Notes: generated by a model from the sequence alone, not told the origin. 8,817 nt of DNA from JAGDXZ01 sp049966915 (GCA_049966915.1 JBMFTS010000031.1:1-8817); one strand, 5' to 3'; shown: positions 1 to 5,933, counted from the first letter of the stretch. Numbers and translations: made by a program.

Positions 1-50
1 ACACGGTCAACGGGCAAACGTTGAATCCTGCAAGCTTAGGTTGCGTTTGA
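1..50 (+). CDS. Possible C-terminal tail of an upstream gene (partial)
   Basis: Reading from base 3, one frame stays open to a TGA at 48-50 and would encode the last 15 residues of a protein (TVNGQTLNPASLGCV). The other two forward frames stop at 22-24 and 68-70, so the frame choice is a guess. Two small hairpins lie here: 7-12 with 19-24, and 45-49 with 54-58. Nothing in so short a tail identifies a family. The stretch may equally be non-coding. Confidence 0.2.
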   Translation, partial: TVNGQTLNPASLGCV

Positions 51-109
51 ACACAAACTGCCGTAATTGAAAATAACGCGCATGTCAAAAGGCATATAAT
101 CGTATTCGC

Positions 110-121
110 AATAAATATATG
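110..121 (+). promoter_or_regulatory. TATA-like box upstream of the glycosylase gene
   Basis: The AT-rich run AATAAATATATG resembles an archaeal TATA box. Using the usual spacing of about 25-27 bp, transcription would start near 140-145. That is just before a short ORF at 152 and about 60 bases before the glycosylase start at 205. A second AT-rich patch (CATATAAT, 93-100) is an alternative. No better TATA-like element lies closer to 205. Confidence 0.4.
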
Positions 122-151
122 TGCGACGTAAAATGCAAAGCATAACAGAGA

Positions 152-208
152 ATGGGCAAGCGGACTTTGCAAAAGCAAGATAGCAGTATGGCCTGGGCGT
201 TGAAATGA
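152..208 (+). CDS. Possible 18-residue leader ORF coupled to the glycosylase gene
   Basis: An ATG at 152 opens an 18-codon frame (MGKRTLQKQDSSMAWALK). It ends in a TGA that overlaps the glycosylase ATG as ATGA (205-208). The start lies about 10 bases after the transcription start predicted from the TATA box at 110-121, so it would be the first ATG on the mRNA. The ATGA overlap is the usual arrangement for translational coupling. It could be a leader peptide ORF or chance; the peptide resembles nothing I know. Confidence 0.3.
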   Translation: MGKRTLQKQDSSMAWALK

Positions 209-717
209 TCAAATATCTTATACCTTATAAGCCAAAGATACTTTTCGTTGGCATAAATCCGCATTACGGCTCCTATGCAAAAGGCGTGCCGTTCTCAAAC
301 AACAAGACGTTTTGGTACAATTTAGCGAAGTCAGGCCTGATACGAGAGCCTATCTCTGTGCTAAGAAGCGACGAAGGCCTAAAAACATTTTATTACACAA
401 AATTCGAAAAGTACGGGTTTGGGTTCGTGAACCTTATCAATAGGCCGTCCCGCGACGTATCCCAGCTTGAAAGAGGCGAAGAAGCCGAAGGGATAAAACG
501 GCTGTATCGAGTACTGGCGCAGAAAAGGCCAAGGATAGTGTGCTTTGTGGGCAAGGTTACTTATGAAAAATTTGCCGGTAATAAAAAGTTCAGGTTCGGC
601 TTCCAGAAAGAAACACTTTTCGGAGCCAAAGTATTTGTCGCGCGGTTTCCTATACGCGGGTCGTCTTCAATAAGAATAAACGAGCTGAGAAGACTGAAGC
701 TCAGCAGTGTCAGGTAA
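205..717 (+). CDS. Mug/TDG-type (family 2) uracil/thymine-DNA glycosylase-like protein
   Basis: The 170-residue protein resembles the mismatch-specific uracil/thymine-DNA glycosylases of the UDG superfamily, which hydrolyse the N-glycosidic bond of U or T opposite G to start base excision repair. Seen: motif 1 is FVGINP (residues 14-19), whose Asn18 matches the catalytic Asn of E. coli Mug (GINPG). PFSNNKTFWYNLAKSGL follows, matching the FPF...NRFWK...AG stretch. FVNLINRPS resembles TKLVDRPT, and IVCFVGKVTYEKF resembles the LAILGKQAYE strand. Near the C-terminus, PIRGSSSIR (149-157) lies where Mug has NPSGLSR and TDG has PSSSAR, the helix-intercalation loop. Length fits Mug (about 168 residues). 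The ATG at 205 is the only start, since an in-frame TAG lies at 181. The residue after GINP is His rather than Gly, so substrate range is uncertain. No repair gene adjoins it. Confidence 0.8.
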   Translation: MIKYLIPYKPKILFVGINPHYGSYAKGVPFSNNKTFWYNLAKSGLIREPISVLRSDEGLKTFYYTKFEKYGFGFVNLINRPSRDVSQLERGEEAEGIKRLYRVLAQKRPRIVCFVGKVTYEKFAGNKKFRFGFQKETLFGAKVFVARFPIRGSSSIRINELRRLKLSSVR

Positions 718-764
718 AACGCCAGATGCGCCGGCACTTCTGCAAATGACGATATTGCCAAAAT

Positions 765-774
765 CAATATAAAT
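765..774 (+). promoter_or_regulatory. TATA box of the gene at 804
   Basis: CAATATAAAT is centred about 35 bp before the ATG at 804, in the 86-bp gap after the glycosylase gene. The spacing predicts a leader of around 8-10 bases. This gene therefore probably has its own promoter. Confidence 0.45.
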
Positions 775-803
775 GCGCCTGGACACCTTTGTAGCGTGGA
801 AAC

Positions 804-1385
804 ATGTCCGAGATGATATCAGCTCAACAGGCAAAAGAACTAGCAAAAAAGCAAACGCACATCATAGACCTTAATCGGTTTAAAGAAGTATGGAGGAAGC
901 TTCCAGACAATTATGTGCTGGTCGAGGAGAGCGTAGAGTATGGTCGCACTTTGTTAAGTGTCAAACTAGTGTGCCAGGGCACGGAAAACACCTTAAAAAT
1001 TGAATATCCGCACGGTCTTGTCGCGTCTACTGAGCCTTTCGAGTACGCCGCAAAGGTCAAGGAAGGCAATGTTGAAAAATGCGGTACAGTTTACGAAAGG
1101 CACTTCGTATTCGGCGTTCTTACAGGGATAGAATATGTCGGCTTAATTGATCAGAACCGGGTTCATGCAATCGTGGATAAGGCTCCTTATCCTACCGAAT
1201 GGGAAGAAATTTACTATGTAGGCATGCCTGAAAAGCGCGTTCCAATTGGCGAGGACGCAATAGTGCTAAGCATAAAAGAAAGCGTCAACGTGAGCGAAGC
1301 CATTTTAAATATGCGCATTACTGCAATTGCAAAGAACAGCGAGCGGCTGCTTGCCGACACCGCCGTTCCAGTGAGGCGGCTTTGA
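804..1385 (+). CDS. Hypothetical soluble protein, family not recognised
   Basis: The frame encodes 193 residues. It has a short charged helical N-terminus (AQQAKELAKKQ) followed by what looks like mostly beta-strand sequence, for example NYVLVEESVEYGRTLLSVKLVC and RHFVFGVLTGIEYVGLI in part. There is no signal peptide or membrane segment, and only two cysteines, so it is probably cytosolic. The C-terminal third (DAIVLSIKESVNVSEAILNMRITAIAK) reads as alternating strands with an amphipathic helix. I recognise no catalytic or nucleotide-binding motif. The ATG at 804 is chosen because a TATA box lies just upstream; the Met at codon 4 is an alternative. Codon use resembles the neighbours. The gene converges on the pilin-like gene, with 31 bases between the stops. 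Confidence 0.72.
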   Translation: MSEMISAQQAKELAKKQTHIIDLNRFKEVWRKLPDNYVLVEESVEYGRTLLSVKLVCQGTENTLKIEYPHGLVASTEPFEYAAKVKEGNVEKCGTVYERHFVFGVLTGIEYVGLIDQNRVHAIVDKAPYPTEWEEIYYVGMPEKRVPIGEDAIVLSIKESVNVSEAILNMRITAIAKNSERLLADTAVPVRRL

Positions 1386-1416
1386 TCGTGCGTAAGGCCT
1401 GTGATTTTGATTGCGA

Positions 1417-1938
1417 TCAGGCATATCTAAGATCGATCGCAGCTATTTGCTGCGTTATTTGGCCATAGCCCTGAAGCGTATAGTTTAGCCACAGGTAGCC
1501 TATGAAAGAATTGCCTAACTTGCCTTTTGCTATGCCCCCTGCTCCATAGCAATTTACATTAAACGTATATGCTTCGCCGCTATAAACAACTATTCCTGTT
1601 CCGGGCGAGTTGCTTGGCGGATAATACGCTATCGAGTTTGTGACATAAATGTTGCCGAACATCGGCTTATTGCCTGTGTTGTTGGCCGACGTCGAACAAG
1701 CTATGCCGTGTACGCTTATTGCAGAGCCTATGTCTTGCGCAAGGCTTATTGTGAGCGTGCCGCTTGTGTTTATGGCATAATATTGGCATGCAAAACCAGG
1801 TTCAGGCGTGCATGTCGAGGTGGAAAGCGTTGGGGTAAGGAAGGCAAGCTTGACAATGACTGCTATTGCTATCGAAACAATTATCAGCGCTATGCCGTAA
1901 GACATCAAAAAGTCAACAGCCGCCTGCAGTTTTGCCAT
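1417..1938 (-). CDS. Pilin-like secreted/membrane-anchored protein with class III signal region
   Basis: The 173-residue protein begins MAKLQAAVDFLMSYGIALI and continues as one hydrophobic helix (about residues 8-33), with the rest extracellular in character. The QAAVDFLMSYG pattern matches the (Q)xxxExLMTYGxA start of archaeal type IV pilin-like proteins, whose leader is cut by a prepilin peptidase before the Gln. Here +5 would be Asp9 rather than Glu, and -1 is Leu rather than Gly or Ala, so processing may be poor. The exported part is rich in Ser, Thr, Asn, Gly and Tyr, has possible N-glycosylation sequons (NTS, NNT, NYT) and four cysteines (43, 51, 81, 130 approximately) that could pair as disulfides. 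A second protein with the same start lies at 8654. A role as a minor pilin or envelope protein is inferred. Confidence 0.75.
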   Translation of the reverse strand: MAKLQAAVDFLMSYGIALIIVSIAIAVIVKLAFLTPTLSTSTCTPEPGFACQYYAINTSGTLTISLAQDIGSAISVHGIACSTSANNTGNKPMFGNIYVTNSIAYYPPSNSPGTGIVVYSGEAYTFNVNCYGAGGIAKGKLGNSFIGYLWLNYTLQGYGQITQQIAAIDLRYA

Positions 1939-1966
1939 CGAATCTTATAATTGCTGTGCTTTCATT

Positions 1967-1976
1967 CTTTTATCTT
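1967..1976 (-). promoter_or_regulatory. TATA-like box of the pilin-like gene
   Basis: On the - strand the sequence AAGATAAAAG is centred about 33 bp before the ATG at 1938, predicting a leader of roughly 8 bases. A closer AT-rich patch at 1944-1952 is too near the start codon to be the TATA box. Confidence 0.4.
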
Positions 1977-2037
1977 TTTGCATTCGCATAAAAAAATAAG
2001 CGCGCGCCATATCAGCAAAACAAAAACAGTACAAATG

Positions 2038-2046
2038 TATTTAAAA
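2038..2046 (+). promoter_or_regulatory. TATA box that decides the start of the gene at 2074
   Basis: TATTTAAAA is a good archaeal TATA match, centred about 32 bp before the ATG at 2074. It argues against the longer frame that opens at 1951, because the box would then lie inside the coding region. Confidence 0.5.
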
Positions 2047-2073
2047 CAGGAACGCAGTTTACTTGTTGATTGC

Positions 2074-2550
2074 ATGCCGGTCAAAATGCAAAATACTGTC
2101 ATAAACTCAACGGAGAAAAAGCAGAAAGTTCTGTCGGCGTTGGAAATCGTTAAGGGTCACGCATATCCAGAAGAGAGGGCCGAGCTAGACGAATTTGAAG
2201 CAAAAATAAATTCTGCAGAAAAAATGAACGATCTGCTTGACGCACTTAAAGAACACACGGCGTGGCTAAAAGAACGCATGGTTTCGCTAATAGGAGTTGC
2301 GGACGGCGCAAACTCTTCTGGAGAGAAATATGATGAAATCGTAAAATGGGTCTATGCAGAAGCACAGTACTTTAACGTAAGGACTCAACAGCAAACAACT
2401 TTCAAAAGAGAGCTAATCGAGATTGGCAATACTTACGAATTGAAAACTAATACTGCGTGCTTTGGAATGGAGCTGGCACAAGAATATCTGGAGAAGCTTC
2501 TGCGTGAACTTGACAGATCCGACCTGGAAAGAATATTGAGAATAGACTAG
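2074..2550 (+). CDS. Hypothetical charged, mostly helical protein, family not recognised
   Basis: From the ATG at 2074 the protein is 158 residues; the ATG at 2086 (codon 5) is also possible. The frame stays open back to 1951, but that extension reads as low-quality sequence (His, Ser and Lys rich) and contains the promoter, so it is left out. The protein is rich in Glu, Lys, Leu and Ala and should be almost all alpha-helical. Helices with heptad-like spacing run from PEERAELDEFEAKINSAEK to about ALKEHTAWLKERM, then EKYDEIVKWVYAEAQYF, and the C-terminal ELAQEYLEKLLRELDRSDL. No membrane segment, signal peptide or catalytic motif is visible, and there is one cysteine. It is 55 bp upstream of metG but each gene seems to have its own TATA box. 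Function unknown; a protein-protein interaction role is only a guess from composition. Confidence 0.68.
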   Translation: MPVKMQNTVINSTEKKQKVLSALEIVKGHAYPEERAELDEFEAKINSAEKMNDLLDALKEHTAWLKERMVSLIGVADGANSSGEKYDEIVKWVYAEAQYFNVRTQQQTTFKRELIEIGNTYELKTNTACFGMELAQEYLEKLLRELDRSDLERILRID

Positions 2551-2575
2551 CGCGCTCTTTGCTATTCAGCGCAAC

Positions 2576-2584
2576 AATTTTAAG
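2576..2584 (+). promoter_or_regulatory. TATA-like box of metG
   Basis: AATTTTAAG is centred about 26 bp before the metG ATG, so the transcript would start at or next to the start codon (leaderless). No Shine-Dalgarno sequence is seen in front of the ATG. Confidence 0.45.
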
Positions 2585-2605
2585 CTTCAAATCAAAACTA
2601 CTTGC

Positions 2606-4252
2606 ATGCAAATAGTTACTTCTGCGTTGCCGTACATACAGGACATGGTGCATCTTGGCAATCTCATAGGCAGCATACTGCCGGCAGATATTTACTACAA
2701 ATATCTCGTTATGAAAGGCGAAGACGCAATATTCATATGCGGCTCAGACGAACACGGCTCAGCAATAGAAATAGCCGCGCTTAAAGGCAATGTATCGCCG
2801 AAGCAGCTGGCCGATAAAAACCACGAAAGAATGAAAAGCGTTTTAGAAAAATACGGCTGCACATTTACTTATTACGGCAGAACAGGAACAGAGTCCAACA
2901 AAAAAATCGTTTACGACATATTCAACGCTCTGGACAAGAACGGCAAACTAGTGGAGGTGTCGAGCGAGCAGCCTTATTGCAATGTTGATAAGCGGTTTAT
3001 ACCAGACAGGTTCATAGAGGGCACGTGTCCGTATTGCGGTTATGAGCACGCCAGGGGGGACCAGTGCGAAAAGTGTGGCAGGCTGCTAAATCCCAAGGAG
3101 CTCATAAATCCCCATTGCAACATATGCGGCAAGAGCGACATAACGTTCAAGTCGGTCAAGAACCTCGCGCTTGACCTTCAGGGCATGCAACAAGATATAA
3201 AGGCGTTTATAGAAAGGGCTTCTGCAAGCGGCAACTGGAGCAGAAACGCCGTGAACAACAGCCTTGGCTACATAGCCAGGGGATTGAAAAGCAGGGAAGT
3301 GACGCGCGAAACAAGCTGGGGGTTTCCAGTGCCTAAAAAAGGCTACGAGGACAAGGTATTCTATGTATGGTTTGATGCGCTCATAGGCTACATAGGCATT
3401 ACATACGAATACAACGGCGACTTGGCGGCAAAGTACTGGCTCTCCAAAGACACGCGCCTTGTCCAGTTCATGGGCAAGGACAACATAGAGCCGCACACGC
3501 TCATGTGGCCGGCCATGCTGATCGGCAGCAATCTCGGCTATGCATTACCAAGCACAATCTACGCATACGAATTTCTTATGTGGAACGGGCAGAAATTTTC
3601 AAAAAGCAGGCACATAGGCATGAATTTGGAGGAGGCGCTGCAGGCGCTGCCGGGAGAGTACTGGCGCTTTGCCCTTGCTTCAATATTGCCAGAAACGGCC
3701 GATACTGATTTTACAATCGAGGTTTTGCAGCAGGCGATAAACGTCTCGCTCAACGACGTCTTGGGCAATTTCTTGCACCGCACACTGACAATGCTCAAAT
3801 CTAACTTCGAAAGCACTGTGCCAAGCATCGGCGCATTCAGTGCCGAAGCCAAAGCAGTGCTTGACAAGGCAAATCTAGAAAAGCAGGCTTACTTGGATTA
3901 TTTTGAGAGAATTCAGATGCGCGAAGCTTTGCACGCGCTTATAAGCCTGGCTGCAATAGGCAACGAGTACATGAGCGCGAAGGAGCCATGGAGGCTGCTG
4001 AAAGAAAACAAGCAGCAGGAAGCAAAAGAAGTATTGCTTGTTTGCGCAAGCATAGCTCACGATGTGGGCATACTGCTGTATCCGTTCATGCCAAGCGCCA
4101 GCGGCAAAATCTGCAACCTGTTTTCGACAGAGCCAAAGATTGCACGGCTTGGAGAGGGCGTAGCTGGCAAGGCACTCGAGCTTTCAGGTCTCGCTCCGAT
4201 TTTCCAGAAGCTTACCGCAGAGCAGATAAAGCAGATAAACAGCTTCTCTTAG
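2606..4252 (+). CDS. metG: Methionyl-tRNA synthetase
   Basis: This class I synthetase charges tRNA-Met with methionine using ATP, for both initiation and elongation. Seen: the protein opens at once with VTSALPY and the HIGH-equivalent HLGN (16-19), the form found in eukaryotic and many archaeal enzymes. GSDEHGSAIEIAALK follows. A zinc-knuckle insert has Cys141/144, Cys154/157 and Cys171/174, close to the eukaryotic GDQCxKCG...CxxC pattern. The catalytic KMSKS-equivalent is KFSKS (330-334), preceded by VWFDALIGYI and FMGKDN. The C-terminal helical anticodon-binding domain (about 365-530) includes NVLGNFLHRTL-like NDVLGNFLHRTL and the AKEPWRLLK stretch. At 548 residues it is a core enzyme without the C-terminal EMAP/Trbp tRNA-binding and dimerisation domain of longer homologues. 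The ATG at 2606 fits the TATA box and the family start. Confidence 0.97.
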   Translation: MQIVTSALPYIQDMVHLGNLIGSILPADIYYKYLVMKGEDAIFICGSDEHGSAIEIAALKGNVSPKQLADKNHERMKSVLEKYGCTFTYYGRTGTESNKKIVYDIFNALDKNGKLVEVSSEQPYCNVDKRFIPDRFIEGTCPYCGYEHARGDQCEKCGRLLNPKELINPHCNICGKSDITFKSVKNLALDLQGMQQDIKAFIERASASGNWSRNAVNNSLGYIARGLKSREVTRETSWGFPVPKKGYEDKVFYVWFDALIGYIGITYEYNGDLAAKYWLSKDTRLVQFMGKDNIEPHTLMWPAMLIGSNLGYALPSTIYAYEFLMWNGQKFSKSRHIGMNLEEALQALPGEYWRFALASILPETADTDFTIEVLQQAINVSLNDVLGNFLHRTLTMLKSNFESTVPSIGAFSAEAKAVLDKANLEKQAYLDYFERIQMREALHALISLAAIGNEYMSAKEPWRLLKENKQQEAKEVLLVCASIAHDVGILLYPFMPSASGKICNLFSTEPKIARLGEGVAGKALELSGLAPIFQKLTAEQIKQINSFS

Positions 4253-4294
4253 TTTCGCGGCAAGTGTTCGGCAAGCGCTGCATGCGCGGGTTAT

Positions 4295-4303
4295 GAATAA
4301 ATG
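4295..4303 (+). promoter_or_regulatory. TATA-like box that sets the GNAT start
   Basis: GAATAAATG is centred 27 bp before the ATG at 4326. The earlier in-frame ATG at 4293 falls on the box itself, so it is unlikely to be used. Confidence 0.45.
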
Positions 4304-4325
4304 TTTTTGCCTTGCAAGTAAGCAC

Positions 4326-4607
4326 ATGGAAGTGCATAAAATACTGCACAAACCTGGCAAGTTCTACATAAGCACGCCGCACGGCGAAGCTGTGCTGTTG
4401 TACAAGCGCGCGGGAAAGGGCAAGATAAACATATACCATACGTTCGTGCCCGACGAGGAGCGCGGAAAAGGCATTGCTGAACGGCTAGCTGCTGCCGCTT
4501 TTGGCTACGCAAGGGAAAAGAAGCTAAAAGTCATACCTGGCTGTTCCTACATAAGCTACTTTGTGGAAAAGCATAAGGAACTAATGGGCATGATAGTATT
4601 CAGATGA
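4326..4607 (+). CDS. Small GNAT-fold N-acetyltransferase (YjdJ/COG2388 type)
   Basis: From the ATG at 4326 the protein is 93 residues, the usual size for this minimal GCN5-related family (Acetyltransf_CG). Seen: the strand pattern GEAVLLYKRAGKGKINIYHTFVPDE leads into the acetyl-CoA pyrophosphate-binding loop RGKGIA (46-51), then a helix (ERLAAAAFGYAREKKL) and the family's signature PGCSYISYF (71-79) with a conserved Cys73. Family members bind acetyl-CoA; the physiological substrate is unknown for most of them. The start is chosen by the TATA box at 4295-4303; the upstream ATG at 4293 would add 11 residues (MNKCFCLASKH) with no family counterpart. It follows metG by 73 bp on the same strand and converges with the DUF92 gene. 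Confidence 0.88.
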   Translation: MEVHKILHKPGKFYISTPHGEAVLLYKRAGKGKINIYHTFVPDEERGKGIAERLAAAAFGYAREKKLKVIPGCSYISYFVEKHKELMGMIVFR

Positions 4608-4629
4608 TCTTTGCTCTTGCGGCCCGCTC

Positions 4630-4642
4630 GTTTTCTTGTTTC
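4630..4642 (+). terminator. T-rich probable terminator after the GNAT gene
   Basis: The + strand run GTTTTCTTGTTTC lies 22 bases after the GNAT stop codon, in the 43-bp gap between two converging genes. Archaeal termination commonly uses T-rich tracts in the coding strand without a required hairpin. The tract is interrupted, so termination may be partial. Confidence 0.35.
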
Positions 4643-4650
4643 AAATCAAA

Positions 4651-5313
4651 TCAAACTGCAAGCACGAGAAAAAGCCCAAAGAGAGCCCCGGCTATGGCAC
4701 AGCCCAAGTTTGATGTGTGCGTATTTCCAAAGCCGTGCTCCTCGAAATAGCCTAGCAGCGTGTCTACGACGTTGCCCAAAAAGCCGGCAAGCATTATTAT
4801 CAATGCGTATGCAAGCGAGCTGTAAACTAGCAGCACCGACGCGCCTATTATCAGGGCTCCGCCAAGTCCCGCAAGCGTTCCCAGTGCCGTTACTGCGCCA
4901 GAAGTTCCTTTCGCCGCCTTTTTCATCGTCAGTAGCGTTATCGGCGTGCCGTCCATTATCCCTATTTCATGCGCAAACTTGTCTGCCGTTATGGCCGCTA
5001 TGCTAGAAGCGTATGCCACTATAAGCAACGAATACGGGGCGAAATGAATGCTCAGGTTTGCAAAATAGATTGCGGCTATGGCAAGCGCCGGCGTGCCGTT
5101 AGCAGCTACGTTTCTCCAGCCCCTAGATTTTTCGTATTGGCCTATGCCCTGCTTTTTGACCCTGCCTAGTTCTGTTACCGCAGCAGACAACACCAGAAAA
5201 AGAAGCAGCGCGAACAGGAAATAGGGTCCTGCCGCTCCGCCCAGTATTAAAACGGCAAGCCCGAGTGCGATTGCCGAAATAACTCCAGGCGCATCGAGAG
5301 TGAAAAACCTCAT
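4651..5313 (-). CDS. DUF92/TMEM19-family integral membrane protein
   Basis: The 220-residue protein has about six or seven hydrophobic segments (near 10-27, 29-47, 74-92, 94-110, 139-163, 167-190 and 204-220). Motifs of the DUF92 family are present: RGWRNVAANGTPA (64-76), ADKFAHEIG (110-118; the family usually has ADTWASELG), PITLLTMKKAAKGTSGAVTALGTLAG (in 124-149) and GFLGNVVDTLLG (177-188, family GxLGSLxDSLLG), followed by a conserved Asn near 202. A plant and cyanobacterial relative, VTE6, is a phytyl-phosphate kinase, and the family belongs with integral-membrane CDP-alcohol/polyprenol kinase-like enzymes. By analogy it may act on an isoprenyl phosphate, but the substrate here is unknown. 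The Thr/Trp/Ser of the ADTWASE motif are replaced by Lys/Phe/His, which may matter for activity. The ATG at 5313 fits a TATA box about 29 bp upstream. Confidence 0.85.
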   Translation of the reverse strand: MRFFTLDAPGVISAIALGLAVLILGGAAGPYFLFALLLFLVLSAAVTELGRVKKQGIGQYEKSRGWRNVAANGTPALAIAAIYFANLSIHFAPYSLLIVAYASSIAAITADKFAHEIGIMDGTPITLLTMKKAAKGTSGAVTALGTLAGLGGALIIGASVLLVYSSLAYALIIMLAGFLGNVVDTLLGYFEEHGFGNTHTSNLGCAIAGALFGLFLVLAV

Positions 5314-5337
5314 TTATTTCACTTTTATGGAATTTGG

Positions 5338-5346
5338 CTTTTTATG
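5338..5346 (-). promoter_or_regulatory. TATA-like box of the DUF92 gene
   Basis: On the - strand CATAAAAAG is centred about 29 bp before the ATG at 5313, predicting a leaderless or nearly leaderless transcript. The neighbouring run at 5351-5360 is nearly symmetrical and could also act in this direction, with a leader of about 17 bases. Confidence 0.42.
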
Positions 5347-5351
5347 GAAAA

Positions 5352-5360
5352 CTTTTTAAA
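5352..5360 (+). promoter_or_regulatory. TATA box reading into the structured intergenic region
   Basis: CTTTTTAAA, preceded by a purine-rich stretch (GGAAAA) that could serve as a BRE, is a strong archaeal promoter match. It would start a + strand transcript near 5380-5384. No protein-coding gene follows on that strand, only the inverted-repeat region up to the 3' end of rnp2. The run is nearly palindromic, so it could instead serve the DUF92 gene on the other strand. Confidence 0.4.
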
Positions 5361-5363
5361 TCT

Positions 5364-5387
5364 GAACCTATATAGTGTATCAGGTTC
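5364..5387. repeat. Inverted repeat overlapping the predicted transcription start
   Basis: GAACCT (5364-5369) and AGGTTC (5382-5387) are perfect inverted copies with a 12-base AT-rich spacer. The pair lies just downstream of the TATA box at 5352-5360 and spans its predicted start site. It suits a regulator-binding operator between divergent promoters, or the first hairpin of the transcript. Confidence 0.45.
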
Positions 5388-5535
5388 TCGTACGTATCCT
5401 CTACAGTGGGGAAGTATGAAACTGGTCGCCTTGCCAGCGCGCGTGTAAACGCGTGCTGGCCTACTTCTTTATCACATTGTCTATCTTGCTTTGTAATCGC
5501 CTGCAAAGCGCCAGCGCTTTTCTGTAGATGGGCAA
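5382..5535 (+). ncRNA. Candidate structured non-coding RNA, family not recognised
   Basis: Four nested helices can be drawn. H1: 5400-5406 with 5522-5528 (7 bp), extendable by 5398-5399 with 5530-5531 across one bulged base. H2: 5411-5416 with 5462-5467 (6 bp), extended by three G.U pairs (5408-5410 with 5468-5470). H3: 5433-5444 with 5449-5460, 12 bp with one G.U (5439.5454), capped by the GNRA-type loop GUAA. H4: 5505-5510 with 5515-5520, loop CCAG. H2 and H3 are joined by a 16-base bulge (5417-5432) opposite a single base. The G.U pairs become C.A mismatches on the other strand, and the tetraloop exists only on +, so + is favoured. A TATA box lies at 5352-5360. No tRNA, SRP RNA, RNase P RNA, box C/D or H/ACA signature was found. 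The ends are estimates. Confidence 0.4.
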
Positions 5536-5546
5536 TTGGCAAATAC

Positions 5547-5933
5547 TCACTTTGCTGTGCTTTGTTGCGGCGGCTTGCCGGCAAGCGCGCACAGCTTTTC
5601 TATGGCATGCGCGTCCTCTGCAAACCTCTCGAGGCTTTTTATGGTGCCGCTTGTTTTGAGCGTGCACATGCCAGCGCCGGATCCGTTAACCTCAGAAACG
5701 AAAGCGAGCGCAAGCGCTATGTCGTTTTCGTAGCCTCTTGTGCACCTTATTATGAAAACATTGTTGCCAAAGCCTTTTATTACTTTCACGACAGAAGGAG
5801 CCGCAAGCGCATAAGCAACTACGCCTACGAACGCCCTTATGCTGGCAAGCAGTGCGCGCACGTTTTCGGCATTTGCCATGTCAATGCCAAGGGCTGCTAC
5901 AAGCATGTGCCTGTGCTTGATTTTCATTATCAT
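5547..5933 (-). CDS. rnp2: Ribonuclease P protein component 2 (Pop5 homologue)
   Basis: Rnp2 is a protein subunit of archaeal RNase P. With Rnp3 it supports the catalytic domain of the RNase P RNA, which removes 5' leaders from pre-tRNAs. Seen in the 128-residue product: a basic start (MKIKHRHMLVAAL, matching the RYLxxEI-type first strand), the helix-strand block FVGVVAYALAAPSVVKVI, then the best signatures NVFIIRCTRG (family GIIRCxR), DIALALAFV (family VRAALALI) and LKTSGTIKSLERF (family VSGTIKxLxRKF). The length is normal for the family. The ATG at 5933 overlaps the rnp3 stop as ATGA and has GAGG (5941-5944) seven bases upstream, so coupled translation is likely. The next Met, codon 3, is possible. 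It is the last recognised gene of the operon; Rnp3, its heterotetramer partner, is directly upstream. Confidence 0.87.
   Translation of the reverse strand: MIMKIKHRHMLVAALGIDMANAENVRALLASIRAFVGVVAYALAAPSVVKVIKGFGNNVFIIRCTRGYENDIALALAFVSEVNGSGAGMCTLKTSGTIKSLERFAEDAHAIEKLCALAGKPPQQSTAK

Noticed and set aside
1383..1419. TGATCG/CGATCA inverted repeat as a bidirectional terminator between converging genes
   Set aside because: The arms are six bases with a 25-base spacer and no good T-tract. This is too weak to call.
5382..5535. tRNA, SRP RNA, RNase P RNA, box C/D or H/ACA RNA in the structured region
   Set aside because: No T-arm consensus with a matching acceptor stem, no SRP helix 8 or RNase P core sequences, no C/D box pair, and no ACA after a closing stem were found. 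The RNA is left unnamed.
5461..5550. A 29-codon - strand ORF whose GTG overlaps the rnp2 stop as GTGA
   Set aside because: The overlap is suggestive, but the peptide is very short, has no visible motif and lies across the inverted-repeat region. It is not called without evidence of conservation.
5342..5584. An 80-codon - strand frame between rnp2 and the DUF92 gene
   Set aside because: It starts inside rnp2 in another frame without a ribosome site, runs through the hairpin region and the DUF92 promoter, and resembles nothing. The hairpins explain the region better.
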